Assembly (NCBI GenBank): GCA_024235835.1
Contig: JACKLQ010000002.1
Span: 496,001 to 560,000 of the forward strand
Source of the DNA: Thiobacillus sp.
GTDB lineage: Bacteria; Pseudomonadota; Gammaproteobacteria; Burkholderiales; Thiobacillaceae
Reading direction: 5' to 3'
DNA length: 64,000 nucleotides
Part shown: positions 32,263 to 42,301 of the stretch, piece after piece
Layout of the letters: every line of letters starts with the position of its first letter
Numbering within the stretch: the first letter of the stretch is position 1
The notes under the pieces: generated by a model
What the model was told of the DNA's origin: nothing
What the model saw: the letters and a program-made list of their open reading frames with translations, nothing else
Databases searched by the model: none
Translations under genes and position numbers: made by a program

Positions 32263-34089
32263 CTATTCCACGGTGACAGATTTGGCGAGGTTGCGGGGCT
32301 GATCCACGTCGGTGCCCTTGAGCACGGCCACGTGGTAGGCCAGCAGCTGCAGGGGGACGCTGTAGACGATGGGCGCGGTGCTGGGAAAGATGTCCGCCAG
32401 GGTGAGGTTCTGGAAGCGGTCCAGCTCGATCTTCACGTTGTGGTCGGAAAACAGGAACAGCTCGCCGCCCCGGGCCCGCACTTCCTGGAGGTTGGACAGC
32501 ACCTTGTCCAGCAAAGGGTCGTTGGGCAGGGCGCAGACCACGGGCATGGTGGCATCCACCAGGGCCAGGGGGCCGTGCTTCAGCTCGCCCGCCGGGTAGG
32601 CCTCGGCATGGATGTAGGAAATCTCCTTCAGCTTCAGGGCGCCTTCCAGGGCGATGGGGTAGAAGGGGCCCCGTCCCAGGAACAGGGCGTGGACCTTGTC
32701 GGTGAACGCCTCGGACATGCCCTTGATGGCGTCGGAGAGCTCCAGCACCACTTCCACCTGGCGGGGCAGGGCGTGGAGCTCGTTGACCAGTTCCTCCTCC
32801 CGTTCCGGCGTCATGCCCCGGCGCCGGGCCAGGGCCAGGGTCAGCAGGCGCAGGGCGGTCAGCTGGGTGGTGAAGGCCTTGGTGGAGGCCACGCCGATCT
32901 CCGGGCCGGCCCGGGTCATGAGGGCCACGTCGGATTCCCGCGTGAGGGAGGACTCGGGCACGTTGCAGATGGTCATGGACCCCACGTAGCCGGCCTTCTT
33001 GGCGCCCCGCAGGGCGGCCAGGGTGTCCGCCGTCTCGCCGGACTGGGAGATGGACAGGAACAGGGTGCCGGGGGGGACCACCACCTTGCGGTAGCGGTAC
33101 TCGCTGGCCACTTCCACGTGGCAGGGCACGCCGGCTTCTTCCAGCCAGTACTTGGCCACCAGGCCGGCGTGGTAGCTGGTGCCGCAGGCGATGATGTGCA
33201 CGCCCTGGGTGACCTTGAACAACTCCTGGGCCTTGTGGCCGAAGCTTTCTTCCAGCAGGCGGCCCTTGTGGATGCGGCCTTCCAGGGTCTCGGCGATGAC
33301 GGCGGGCTGCTCGAAGATTTCCTTGAGCATGTAGTGGGCGTAGGGACCCTTCTCCGCGGTGGAGGCGGAAATCTGGGACAGTCGCTCGGGCCGTTCCACC
33401 GGGTTGCCTTCCGCGTCGAACACCCGCACCCCGTCCCGGGTGACCTCGGCGATGTCGCCTTCCTCCAGGAAGATGAAGCGCTGGGTCACGGGCAGCAGGG
33501 CAAACACGTCGGAGGCGATGAAGTTTTCCCCCAGTCCCAGGCCGATGACCAGGGGGCTGCCGGAGCGGGCCACCACCAGGCGATCGGGATCGTCCGGGGT
33601 GGAGACCGCCAGCCCATAGGCCCCCACCAGGCGCTTGACTGCTTCCTGCACGGCGGCCAGCAGGTCCGGCGTGGATTCAAGAATATGGGCCAGCAGATGG
33701 GCGATGACCTCGGTGTCCGTCTCGGAGGTGAAACTGAAGCCCTGGGCGGAGAGTTCCTGCCGCAATTCGGCGTGGTTTTCGATGATGCCGTTGTGCACCA
33801 CGGCCACCTTCTCGCCGCTCATGTGGGGGTGGGCGTTGCGCTCGGCAGGCATGCCGTGGGTGGCCCAGCGGGTGTGGGCGATGCCCAGGTGGCCCGGTAC
33901 CGGGCTCACACCCACCATTTCCTTCAGGCGGGAGACCTTGCCCACGGAACGGATGCGGCGCATGGCCCCGTCATCGCCCCGCACCGCCAGGCCGGCGGAA
34001 TCGTAGCCGCGATACTCAAGCCGCTGCAGGCCTTCCAGCAGGATGGGGACCACGTCCCGTTGGGCGATGGCGCCGACGATGCCGCACAT
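32263..34089 (-). CDS. glmS: Glutamine-fructose-6-phosphate aminotransferase
   Basis: 608 residues. Makes glucosamine-6-phosphate from fructose-6-phosphate and glutamine, the entry to amino-sugar and cell-wall synthesis. The N-terminal nucleophile Cys2 is in MCGIVGAIAQRDV; the glutaminase domain shows HTRWATHG and HNGIIEN; the isomerase half has two SIS modules (ACGTSYHAG, SISQSGETADT) and ends in the typical DQPRNLAKSVTVE. GGAGG precedes the ATG. It follows glmU across a heptamer-repeat hairpin. No glmS ribozyme was seen. Confidence 0.97.
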   Translation of the reverse strand: MCGIVGAIAQRDVVPILLEGLQRLEYRGYDSAGLAVRGDDGAMRRIRSVGKVSRLKEMVGVSPVPGHLGIAHTRWATHGMPAERNAHPHMSGEKVAVVHNGIIENHAELRQELSAQGFSFTSETDTEVIAHLLAHILESTPDLLAAVQEAVKRLVGAYGLAVSTPDDPDRLVVARSGSPLVIGLGLGENFIASDVFALLPVTQRFIFLEEGDIAEVTRDGVRVFDAEGNPVERPERLSQISASTAEKGPYAHYMLKEIFEQPAVIAETLEGRIHKGRLLEESFGHKAQELFKVTQGVHIIACGTSYHAGLVAKYWLEEAGVPCHVEVASEYRYRKVVVPPGTLFLSISQSGETADTLAALRGAKKAGYVGSMTICNVPESSLTRESDVALMTRAGPEIGVASTKAFTTQLTALRLLTLALARRRGMTPEREEELVNELHALPRQVEVVLELSDAIKGMSEAFTDKVHALFLGRGPFYPIALEGALKLKEISYIHAEAYPAGELKHGPLALVDATMPVVCALPNDPLLDKVLSNLQEVRARGGELFLFSDHNVKIELDRFQNLTLADIFPSTAPIVYSVPLQLLAYHVAVLKGTDVDQPRNLAKSVTVE

Positions 34090-34103
34090 GTTTAACCTCC
34101 GGT

Positions 34104-34181
34104 GATGGGGGATGGGGAATGGGGGATGGGGAAGAGCGCAACAACCTGTATCGCATTTCCCATCACCCATTCCCCTTTCCC
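34104..34181. repeat. Heptamer-array hairpin between glmU and glmS
   Basis: Four consecutive heptamers (GATGGGG, GATGGGG, AATGGGG, GATGGGG; 34104-34131) are matched by inverted units (TTCCCAT, CACCCAT, TCCCCTT; 34157-34177). The loop is about 25 bases. The right arm encodes the last residues and stop codon of glmU. Confidence 0.8.
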
Positions 34182-35557
34182 GGTTTTTTCGGCCGCTGCC
34201 AGCCGGGAAGGGTTTGTTGCTTGACGCGGGAAAGGGTGAGCTCCCCCGCCGGGGCATCCCGGGTGAGGGTGGTGCCCGCCCCCAGGGTGGCGCCCCTGCC
34301 CACGATCACCGGCGCCACCAGCTGGGTGTCGGAGCCGATGAAGGCCTCGTCCTCGATGATGGTGCGGTGCTTGTTGGCGCCGTCGTAGTTGCAGGTGATG
34401 GTGCCGGCGCCGATGTTCACCTTGCGGCCCACGGTGGCATCGCCCACGTAGGACAGGTGATTGATCTTGCTGTTGAAGCCCACCTGGGCGTTCTTGAGTT
34501 CGACGAAGTTGCCCACGTGGACTTCCTCCGCCAGCTCCGTCCCCGGGCGGATGCGCGCATAGGGGCCGATGAGGGCCCGGGCCCCCAGTTTGGCGGACTC
34601 CATATGGCAGAAGGGCTTGATCTCCACGCCGGGGCCCACGTCCACGTCCTTGAGCACGCAGTTAGCGCCCACTTTCGCGCCATCCCCCAGAGTTACTAGG
34701 CCTTCAAACACACAGTTGACGTCGATGAGTACGTCCCGGCCGCATACCAGGCTGCCCCGCACGTCCAGGCGGGCGGGGTCGATGAGGGTGACGCCCTGGG
34801 TCATGAGGGCCTCGGCGATGTTGCGCTGGTGGGTGCGCTCCAATTCCGCCAGCTGCTGGCGGCTGTTGATGCCCAGCACTTCCCACTCGGCGGCGGGATG
34901 GCAGGGGATGACGTTCTCACCTTCGGCGGCGGCCATGCCGATGACATCCGTGAGGTAGTACTCCCCCTGGGCGTTCTGGTTGGTGAGCCTGGCCAGCCAG
35001 CCGGCCAGCTTGCCGGCGGGCAGGGCCAGGATGCCGGTGTTCACCTCGTTGATGGCCAGTTCTTCCGGGCTGGCGTCCTTATGCTCCACGATGCGTTCCA
35101 CCTGGCCCCGGGCATTGCGCACGATGCGGCCGTATCCCGCCGGGTTGCTCAGGCGAACGGTGAGCAGGGCGATGGCGCCGCCCCGGGCGATCATCACCAT
35201 CTCCCGCAATGTCTCGGGCCGGGTGAGGGGCACGTCGCCGTAGAGGATGAGGGCGTTGGCCTCCGGGTTCAGGTGGGGAACGGCCTGCTGCACGGCATGG
35301 CCGGTGCCCAGTTGGGGTTCCTGCCGCGCCCAGGCCAGCTCGAGGTCCGGAAAAAGCGGGCCGATGGCCTGGGGCAGGGTTTCGCCACCGTGGCCGTAGA
35401 CCACGCAGATGCGTTCCGGTGCCAGGCTGTCGGCGGCGGACAGCACGTGGGAGAGTAGGGGCTTGCCTGCCAGGGGATGCAGGACTTTGGGCAGGTCGGA
35501 CTTCATCCGCGTGCCCTTGCCGGCGGCGAGGATGATGACGTTGAGAGGTGCGGTCAT
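34163..35557 (-). CDS. glmU: Bifunctional GlmU: glucosamine-1-phosphate acetyltransferase and UDP-GlcNAc pyrophosphorylase
   Basis: 464 residues. The last two steps to UDP-GlcNAc. The N-terminal uridyltransferase has LAAGKGTRMKSDLPKVL and LYGDVPLTRP; the C-terminal left-handed beta-helix acetyltransferase has hexapeptide repeats, NFVELKNAQVG and GAGTITCNYDGANKH. The start at 35557 gives the normal N-terminus. The C-terminus GKGNG is encoded within the right arm of the downstream heptamer hairpin. The gene is separated from atpC by a strong terminator, so it likely has its own promoter (TATACT about 37 bases upstream). Confidence 0.96.
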   Translation of the reverse strand: MTAPLNVIILAAGKGTRMKSDLPKVLHPLAGKPLLSHVLSAADSLAPERICVVYGHGGETLPQAIGPLFPDLELAWARQEPQLGTGHAVQQAVPHLNPEANALILYGDVPLTRPETLREMVMIARGGAIALLTVRLSNPAGYGRIVRNARGQVERIVEHKDASPEELAINEVNTGILALPAGKLAGWLARLTNQNAQGEYYLTDVIGMAAAEGENVIPCHPAAEWEVLGINSRQQLAELERTHQRNIAEALMTQGVTLIDPARLDVRGSLVCGRDVLIDVNCVFEGLVTLGDGAKVGANCVLKDVDVGPGVEIKPFCHMESAKLGARALIGPYARIRPGTELAEEVHVGNFVELKNAQVGFNSKINHLSYVGDATVGRKVNIGAGTITCNYDGANKHRTIIEDEAFIGSDTQLVAPVIVGRGATLGAGTTLTRDAPAGELTLSRVKQQTLPGWQRPKKPGKGNG

Positions 35558-35632
35558 GGCGGCGGCACGAGGGGCGGTTGTTTGCGGCGTAAGTATAAGA
35601 GCCTTCGGGGCCGTGATGCAGTGCCGTAAAAG

Positions 35633-35660
35633 AAAACGGCAGCCTTTTGGCTGCCGTTTT
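35633..35660. terminator. Terminator of the ATP synthase operon
   Basis: A perfect 12-bp stem AAAACGGCAGCC/GGCTGCCGTTTT with TTTT loop, 19 bases beyond atpC. The A- and T-rich flanks allow function in both orientations. Confidence 0.85.
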
Positions 35661-35678
35661 CCGGTGTGTTTGCCGGGA

Positions 35679-36104
35679 TCAGTGCTTGATCTTTCGCAGT
35701 TTCTGGATGGCGGCCAGCTGGGCCACGGCCTCGGCCAGCTCGGCCTGGGCACGGGCGTAGTCCATGGCGGCGCCGCGGTCCTTCATGGCTTCCTCGGCCA
35801 TGCGCTTGGCGTCCAGGGCCCTGGCCTCGTCCAGATCCGCGCCGCGGATGGCGGTGTCGGACAGGATGGTGATGACGCCGGGCTGCACTTCAAGCATGCC
35901 GCTGGACACGTAGATCACGTCCTCTTCAGCCTTGTCCGGCTGCTTGATGCGCACGGAACCGGGCTTCAGGCGGGAAAGCAGGGGGGTGTGGCGGGGATAG
36001 ATGCCCACCTCGCCCATTTCCGCCGGCACGATCACGTACTCGGCCAGGCCGGAGTAGATGGCGGCCTCGGCGCTGACGATGTCGACATGAATGGTCATGG
36101 CCAT
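35679..36104 (-). CDS. atpC: ATP synthase epsilon subunit
   Basis: 141 residues. Central-stalk subunit of F1 that regulates ATP hydrolysis. The N-terminal beta-sandwich (IHVDIVSAEAAIYSG ... GEVGIYPRHTPLLSRLKPG) and the C-terminal helical hairpin (ALDAKRMAEEAMKDRGAAMDYARAQAELAEAVAQL) are intact. The start may be ATG 36104 or 36098. It ends the nine-gene atp operon; a heptamer-repeat hairpin separates it from atpD. Confidence 0.95.
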   Translation of the reverse strand: MAMTIHVDIVSAEAAIYSGLAEYVIVPAEMGEVGIYPRHTPLLSRLKPGSVRIKQPDKAEEDVIYVSSGMLEVQPGVITILSDTAIRGADLDEARALDAKRMAEEAMKDRGAAMDYARAQAELAEAVAQLAAIQKLRKIKH

Positions 36105-36116
36105 GGTGTTAATCCT

Positions 36117-36192
36117 GTGAAACGTGAAACGTGAAATGTGGGGGGTGGCTCCAGGGTATTTACCCTTTCACTTTTCACACTTCACATTTCAC
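36117..36192. repeat. Heptamer-array hairpin between atpD and atpC
   Basis: The left arm has three heptamers (GTGAAAC, GTGAAAC, GTGAAAT; 36117-36137) and the right arm has their inverted counterparts (TTTCACT, TTTCACA, CTTCACA, TTTCAC; 36166-36192). They form a stem-loop filling the atpD-atpC gap. A small inner stem AGGGTA/TACCCT is in the loop. Confidence 0.8.
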
Positions 36193-36197
36193 TAGGT

Positions 36198-37577
<1,380 letters not shown>

Positions 37578-37620
37578 GGTTGTTTCCTAGTCTCTGATAT
37601 CGAATTCGTTGCGTGGAGAC

Positions 37621-38487
37621 TCACACGGCGGCGGCGCCGGCGACGATCTCGCTAATCTCTTGGGTGATGGCGGCCTGGCGGGTCTTGTTGTAGACCAGCT
37701 TCAGCTCGCCGATGACGTTCTTGGCGTTGTCGGAGGCCGCTTTCATGGCCACCATGCGGGCGGACTGCTCGCAGGCCATGTTCTCGGCCACGGCCTGGTA
37801 GATCAGGGCCTCGATGTAGCGCACCATGAGGCTGTCCACCACGGACTTGGCCTCGGGCTCGTAGATGTAGTCCCAATGGTGCTCTGCCTTCTCCATGGCC
37901 TCCTCGCCCGACAGGGGCACCAGCTGCTTGAAGGCGGGCTCCTGCTTCATGGTGGAGACGAAGCGGCTGTAGATCAGGTACAGGGCGTCGATGCGGCCTT
38001 CCTTGTAGGCGTCCAGCATCACCTGCACGGGGCCGATGAGGCGTTCCATGTGGGGGGTGTCACCCAGCCCGGTGACTTGGGAGGCGATGTTGGCACCCAG
38101 GCGCTGCACGAAGCCGAAACCCTTGTTGCCCACGACGCATACGTCCGCTTCCACCTTCTGCTCGTCCCAGGCCTTGAGTTTGCCCAAGGCCAGGCGCAGG
38201 GCGTTGGTGTTGAGGCCGCCGCAGAGGCCCTTGTCGGTGGTCACCAGGATGAGGCCCACGCGCTTGACTTGTTCCCGGGGCACCACGAAGGGGTGCCTGT
38301 ACTCGGGATGGGCCTGGCTGAAGTGGGCCGCCATGCGGGCGATCTTCTCGGCATAGGGCCGCGCATGCTTCATGCGCTCCTGGGCCTTGCGCATCTTGGC
38401 GGCGGCAACCATCTCCATGGCGCGGGTGATCTTGCGCGTGTTTTCAACGCTCTTGATCTTGGTGCGGATTTCTTTTCCGGCGGCCAT
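37621..38487 (-). CDS. atpG: ATP synthase gamma subunit
   Basis: 288 residues. Rotor shaft of F1. The N-terminal helix (KEIRTKIKSVENTRKITRAMEMVAAAKMRKAQ) and C-terminal helix (ASDNAKNVIGELKLVYNKTRQAAITQEISEIV) form the coiled-coil axle; the middle contains VTTDKGLCGGLNTN. The length is typical. It sits 13 bases after atpA. Confidence 0.97.
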   Translation of the reverse strand: MAAGKEIRTKIKSVENTRKITRAMEMVAAAKMRKAQERMKHARPYAEKIARMAAHFSQAHPEYRHPFVVPREQVKRVGLILVTTDKGLCGGLNTNALRLALGKLKAWDEQKVEADVCVVGNKGFGFVQRLGANIASQVTGLGDTPHMERLIGPVQVMLDAYKEGRIDALYLIYSRFVSTMKQEPAFKQLVPLSGEEAMEKAEHHWDYIYEPEAKSVVDSLMVRYIEALIYQAVAENMACEQSARMVAMKAASDNAKNVIGELKLVYNKTRQAAITQEISEIVAGAAAV

Positions 38488-38500
38488 CGTTCAGTCCTGA

Positions 38501-40042
38501 TCAGTAGGCGGCGGAGGCCTTGAAGTCCTCGATGGCGGCGGAGAGCTGCTTCTCGGCCTCGCCGTCCAGGTCGCCGGTGCCCTGGATCTTTTCCATCATG
38601 GCGGCGTACTTGCCCTTGATGAAGGATTGCAGGGCGGCCTCGAAGGCCAGGGCGCGCTTCACATCCACGTCATCCATGTAGCCACGGTTGACGGCGAACA
38701 GGGTCACGGCCATCTCCGCCACGTTCATGGGGGTGTACTGGAACTGCTTCATCAGTTCCGTAACCATCTTGCCGCGTTCCAGCTGCTTGCGGGTGGCTTC
38801 GTCCAGGTCGGAGGCGAACTGGGCGAAGGCGGCCAGCTCGCGGTACTGGGCCAGGGCCAGGCGGATACCGCCGCCCAGCTTCTTGATGACCTTGGTCTGG
38901 GCCGCGCCGCCGACGCGGGACACGGACAGGCCGGCGTTGATGGCGGGTCGGATGCCGGCGTTGAACAGGTCGGATTCCAGGAAGATCTGGCCGTCGGTGA
39001 TGGAGATCACGTTGGTGGGCACGAAGGCGGACACGTCGCCGGCCTGGGTCTCGATGATGGGCAGGGCGGTGAGGGAACCGGTCTGGCCCTTCACGGCGCC
39101 GTTGGTCAGCTTCTCCACGTAGTCGGCATTCACGCGGGCGGAGCGCTCCAGCAGGCGGGAGTGCAGATAGAACACGTCGCCGGGGTAGGCCTCGCGGCCC
39201 GGGGGACGGCGCAGAAGCAGGGAAATCTGACGGTAGGCCCAGGCCTGCTTGGTCAAGTCGTCATAGACGATCAGGGCGTCGCGGCCGGTGTCGCGGAAGT
39301 ACTCGCCCATGGTGCAGCCGGCGTAGGGGGCGATGAACTGCATGGCGGCCGGGTCGGAGGAGGTGGCGGCCACGACGATGGTGTGGTCCATGGCGCCGTG
39401 TTCTTCCAGCTTGCGCACCACGTTGGCTATGGAGGAGGCCTTCTGGCCCACCGCCACGTAGATGCACAGGATGCCGGTGCCCTTCTGGTTGATGATGGTG
39501 TCGATGGCCACGGCGGTCTTGCCGGTCTGGCGGTCGCCGATGATCAATTCCCGCTGGCCGCGGCCGATGGGCACCATGGCGTCCACGGACTTGAGGCCGG
39601 TCTGCATGGGTTGGGCCACGGACTGGCGGGCGATGACGCCGGGGGCGATCTTCTCGATGGGAGAGGTCTCCCTGGTGGCGGCGGGGCCCTTGCCGTCGAT
39701 GGGCTGACCCAGGGCGTTCACCACGCGGCCCAGCAGGGCTTCGCCCACTGGCACTTCCAGGATGCGGCCGGTGCACTTGACCGTGTCACCTTCGGAGATA
39801 TGTTCGTATTCGCCCAGCACCACGGCGCCCACGGAGTCCCGCTCCAGGTTAAGGGCCATGCCCATGGTGTTGCCGGGGAATTCCAGCATTTCGCCCTGCA
39901 TCACATCGGCCAGGCCGTGGACACGGACGATGCCGTCGGTGACGGAGACCACGGTCCCCTGGGTGCGCAGCTCGGAGCCGGACTCCATGTTCTGGATCCG
40001 GTTCTTGATCAGCTCGCTGATTTCTGACGGGTTGAGTTGCAT
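38501..40042 (-). CDS. atpA: ATP synthase alpha subunit
   Basis: 513 residues. Non-catalytic nucleotide-binding subunit of F1. The P-loop is GDRQTGKT (169-176), VVRKLEEHGAMDHTIVVAATSS follows, and the Arg-finger region is RPAINAGLSVSRVGGAAQ. The N-terminus MQLNPSEISELIKNRIQNME binds the delta subunit. The length equals E. coli AtpA. It lies 19 bases after atpH in the standard order. Confidence 0.98.
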   Translation of the reverse strand: MQLNPSEISELIKNRIQNMESGSELRTQGTVVSVTDGIVRVHGLADVMQGEMLEFPGNTMGMALNLERDSVGAVVLGEYEHISEGDTVKCTGRILEVPVGEALLGRVVNALGQPIDGKGPAATRETSPIEKIAPGVIARQSVAQPMQTGLKSVDAMVPIGRGQRELIIGDRQTGKTAVAIDTIINQKGTGILCIYVAVGQKASSIANVVRKLEEHGAMDHTIVVAATSSDPAAMQFIAPYAGCTMGEYFRDTGRDALIVYDDLTKQAWAYRQISLLLRRPPGREAYPGDVFYLHSRLLERSARVNADYVEKLTNGAVKGQTGSLTALPIIETQAGDVSAFVPTNVISITDGQIFLESDLFNAGIRPAINAGLSVSRVGGAAQTKVIKKLGGGIRLALAQYRELAAFAQFASDLDEATRKQLERGKMVTELMKQFQYTPMNVAEMAVTLFAVNRGYMDDVDVKRALAFEAALQSFIKGKYAAMMEKIQGTGDLDGEAEKQLSAAIEDFKASAAY

Positions 40043-40061
40043 AGCTACTCCGATTCTCTAT

Positions 40062-40595
40062 TCAAGCCTTCAGGGTGACGCCGAGGGCCTCGAGCCCACC
40101 GCGCACCGACGCGTCCATCACTTCGTCGCCCACCTGGATTATCACGCCGCCGACGAGTTCGGCGTCCGTGGACTGGGTGGCCTTGATCTTGCGTCCAAAT
40201 TTGATTTCCAGTTTCTCCACCAGACCTGCCATCTGGGCCGCAGTCAGCTCGTAGGCACTGGTGACGTGGGCATTGAGCTCGCCTTCCTGGGCCGCCTTCA
40301 GGGCCTGGAACTGGGCGGCGATCTCACTTGCCAGGACCAGCCGCTTGTTCTCGGCCAGGAGTCGCACCAGGTTGCCGCCATCGGCGCCCAGTTGCTCGCC
40401 GCACACGGCCAGCACCACATCGGCCACCCGGTCGCTGTCCACGGCGGGATTGCCGGCCAGGGCCTGGATTTGCTCGTCGCCTGCCACAGCGGTCAGCAAG
40501 GTCAGGCGCTCTGACCAGGGGCCCCAGGCATTGGCTTCGGCCGCCAGCTTGGCGAGGGCCTCGGCGTAGGGTCGGGCTAGGGTCGCGCGTTCCAT
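40062..40595 (-). CDS. atpH: ATP synthase delta subunit
   Basis: 177 residues. Stator subunit joining F1 to the b dimer. It has the N-terminal helical bundle (ATLARPYAEALAKLAAEANAWGPWSERL) and the conserved C-terminal GRKIKATQSTDAELVGGVIIQVGDEVMDASVRGGLEAL. It lies 17 bases after atpF. The family is poorly conserved, but these ends and the position leave no doubt. Confidence 0.96.
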   Translation of the reverse strand: MERATLARPYAEALAKLAAEANAWGPWSERLTLLTAVAGDEQIQALAGNPAVDSDRVADVVLAVCGEQLGADGGNLVRLLAENKRLVLASEIAAQFQALKAAQEGELNAHVTSAYELTAAQMAGLVEKLEIKFGRKIKATQSTDAELVGGVIIQVGDEVMDASVRGGLEALGVTLKA

Positions 40596-40612
40596 GTCTC
40601 TTCAGGCCCCGC

Positions 40613-41083
40613 TCACAGCTCGTTCTTGATGGCTTCCAGCAGGTCCGCATGGGCCTGGGGGTTCACCTCGCGGCGCAGGATCCTGCCGGCGCCAGCCACC
40701 ACCAGGGCAGCGACGTCACCACGCAGGGCTTCCCGTGCACGGTGGCTTTCCTGCTCGATCTCGGCCTTGGCGGCGGCGATCATGCGTTCGCCTTCTTCCT
40801 TGGCGTCGTTCTTGGCCTCCTCGATCATCTGGGTGGCCCGCTTCTCTGCCTGGGCGATGATCTCGGCGGATTTCTGCTTGGCTTCATGCAGGCTCTCGCT
40901 GGCACGCTTGGCGGCCAGTTCCAGCTCATGCTTGCCACGGTCGGCGGCGGCCAGGCCATCGGCGATCTGCTTCTTGCGGGCTTCCAGCGCATTGACGATG
41001 GGCGGCCACACAAACTTCATGCAGAACCACACGAAGACAGCAAAAGTGATGGACTGCCCGATCAGGGTCAAATTCATGTTCAT
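40613..41083 (-). CDS. atpF: ATP synthase b subunit
   Basis: 156 residues. Peripheral stalk. A single N-terminal membrane helix (NLTLIGQSITFAVFVWFCMKFVW) is followed by a long charged helix with the right-handed coiled-coil pattern (KQIADGLAAADRGKHELELAAKRA...). Length equals the E. coli subunit. It lies 46 bases after atpE. Confidence 0.97.
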   Translation of the reverse strand: MNMNLTLIGQSITFAVFVWFCMKFVWPPIVNALEARKKQIADGLAAADRGKHELELAAKRASESLHEAKQKSAEIIAQAEKRATQMIEEAKNDAKEEGERMIAAAKAEIEQESHRAREALRGDVAALVVAGAGRILRREVNPQAHADLLEAIKNEL

Positions 41084-41129
41084 GACCGGTCCTCTCGCAG
41101 GTTGATGCTAGTGCGCAATGAAGCGCGGA

Positions 41130-41369
41130 TTAGGCGGCAACCGCGAAGAGTACGTACATGGCCAGACCCACGGCGATCATCGGCACGGCGTCGACCAGAC
41201 CCATTACGATGAAGAACTGGGTACGCAGCATGGGGATCAGTTCGGGCTGGCGTGCGGCGCCTTCCAGGAAACGGCCACCAAGGATGCCGATGCCCACGGA
41301 AGCACCCAGGGCACCCAGACCCATCATGATGGCGCCGGCGATGAACAACAGAGCTTGAACTTCAGTCAT
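41130..41369 (-). CDS. atpE: ATP synthase c subunit
   Basis: 79 residues. Proteolipid of the rotor ring: two membrane helices joined by the polar loop ARQPE (39-43). The ion-binding carboxylate is Asp60 in VMGLVDAVPMI, and the surrounding residues lack the Na+-ligand pattern, pointing to proton coupling. A good ribosome site precedes the ATG. Spacers to atpB (40 bases) and atpF are normal. Confidence 0.97.
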   Translation of the reverse strand: MTEVQALLFIAGAIMMGLGALGASVGIGILGGRFLEGAARQPELIPMLRTQFFIVMGLVDAVPMIAVGLAMYVLFAVAA

Positions 41370-41409
41370 GGTTTTCTCCTAGAGACAATTCAAATTCAGA
41401 AATCGAAAA

Positions 41410-42288
41410 TCAATGGTGTTCCTGATGCGCCATGTCCAGATAGACGATGGTCAGCGTCATGAAGATAAAAGCCTGCAGGGTGATGATCAGTATGTGGAAC
41501 ACGGCCCACGCCCATTGCAGCACACCGCCCGTCAGCGCCAGCACGGCACCGCCGGAGAACATGATGGCGATCAGGATGAAGATCATCTCGCCGGCATACA
41601 TGTTGCCGAAGAGTCGCAAGGCCAGGGAGACGGGCTTGGCGATGAGGTTGACGCCTTCCAGCAGCAGGTTGGCGGGCATGCCCCACTTACCGAAGGGCTG
41701 CAGGGTGAGCTCGCCCAGGAAGCCGCCCACGCCCTTCATCTTGACGCTGTAGTAAAGCACCAGGGCGAACACGGTGAGGGACATGCCGAAGGTGGCGTTG
41801 GGGTCGGTGGAGGCCACCACTTTCATATAGGGAAGGCCCAGGGCGCCAGCCAGGCCAGGCAGCCAGTCGATGGGCAGCAGGTCCATCAGGTTCATCAGGA
41901 AGATCCAGATGAAGATGGTCAGGGCCAGGGGAGCCACCATGGGATTACGGGCAGTGAAGGAACCCTTCACGCTGGAATCCACGAATTCCACCACCCACTC
42001 CACGAAATTCTGCAGTCCGCCGGGAATGCCGGTCACCGCGGTTTTCGCGGCCATGCGGAAGAAGAAGAGAAAGAGGGCACCCAAAATGATGGAGAAACCC
42101 ATGGTGTCCAGGTTGATGCCCATGAAGCCCATGTCCTTGGCTTCCTGCGGGGAATGAGCCAGGGTCCAGGTGGATTGCTGGAGGACTTCGCCATCGGCGC
42201 GCTGATAACCAGCGGGCAACTGACCATAGGTCAGGTTCTGCAGGTGGTGCTTGATGTATTCCGTCGAGGAGTGCGCTTCCGCGGACAT
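41410..42288 (-). CDS. atpB: ATP synthase a subunit
   Basis: 292 residues. Stator channel of Fo. Membrane helices are clear, with the essential Arg in the NLIAKPVSLALRLFGNMYAGE segment and the C-terminal FIFMTLTIVYLDMAHQEHH. An N-terminal periplasmic extension of about 70 residues (MSAEAHSSTEYIKHHLQNL...) is typical of betaproteobacteria. It lies 13 bases after atpI. Confidence 0.97.
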   Translation of the reverse strand: MSAEAHSSTEYIKHHLQNLTYGQLPAGYQRADGEVLQQSTWTLAHSPQEAKDMGFMGINLDTMGFSIILGALFLFFFRMAAKTAVTGIPGGLQNFVEWVVEFVDSSVKGSFTARNPMVAPLALTIFIWIFLMNLMDLLPIDWLPGLAGALGLPYMKVVASTDPNATFGMSLTVFALVLYYSVKMKGVGGFLGELTLQPFGKWGMPANLLLEGVNLIAKPVSLALRLFGNMYAGEMIFILIAIMFSGGAVLALTGGVLQWAWAVFHILIITLQAFIFMTLTIVYLDMAHQEHH

Positions 42289-42301
42289 AGCTCGTAACCT
42301 G

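Noticed and set aside
31345..34095. A 916-residue plus-strand open frame opposite bioA, parA and glmS
   Set aside because: It is the mirror frame of three well-recognised genes and is made of Gly, His, Gln and Val in the pattern produced by GC-rich antisense reading.
34104..34181. Heptamer arrays considered as CRISPR or phage attachment sites
   Set aside because: Units are 7 bases without spacers, arranged as inverted arms; no integrase gene is near.
34090..34257. N-terminal extension of glmS upstream of MCGIVG
   Set aside because: GlmS requires an N-terminal Cys2, and the extension reads through the heptamer hairpin.
34090..34262. Possible glmS ribozyme or riboswitch before glmS
   Set aside because: The leader consists of the heptamer repeat and lacks the conserved ribozyme core, which is typical of Gram-positive bacteria.
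38627..40027. A 466-residue plus-strand frame opposite atpA
   Set aside because: Antisense shadow of a near-invariant ATP synthase gene; no independent signal, domain or ribosome site.
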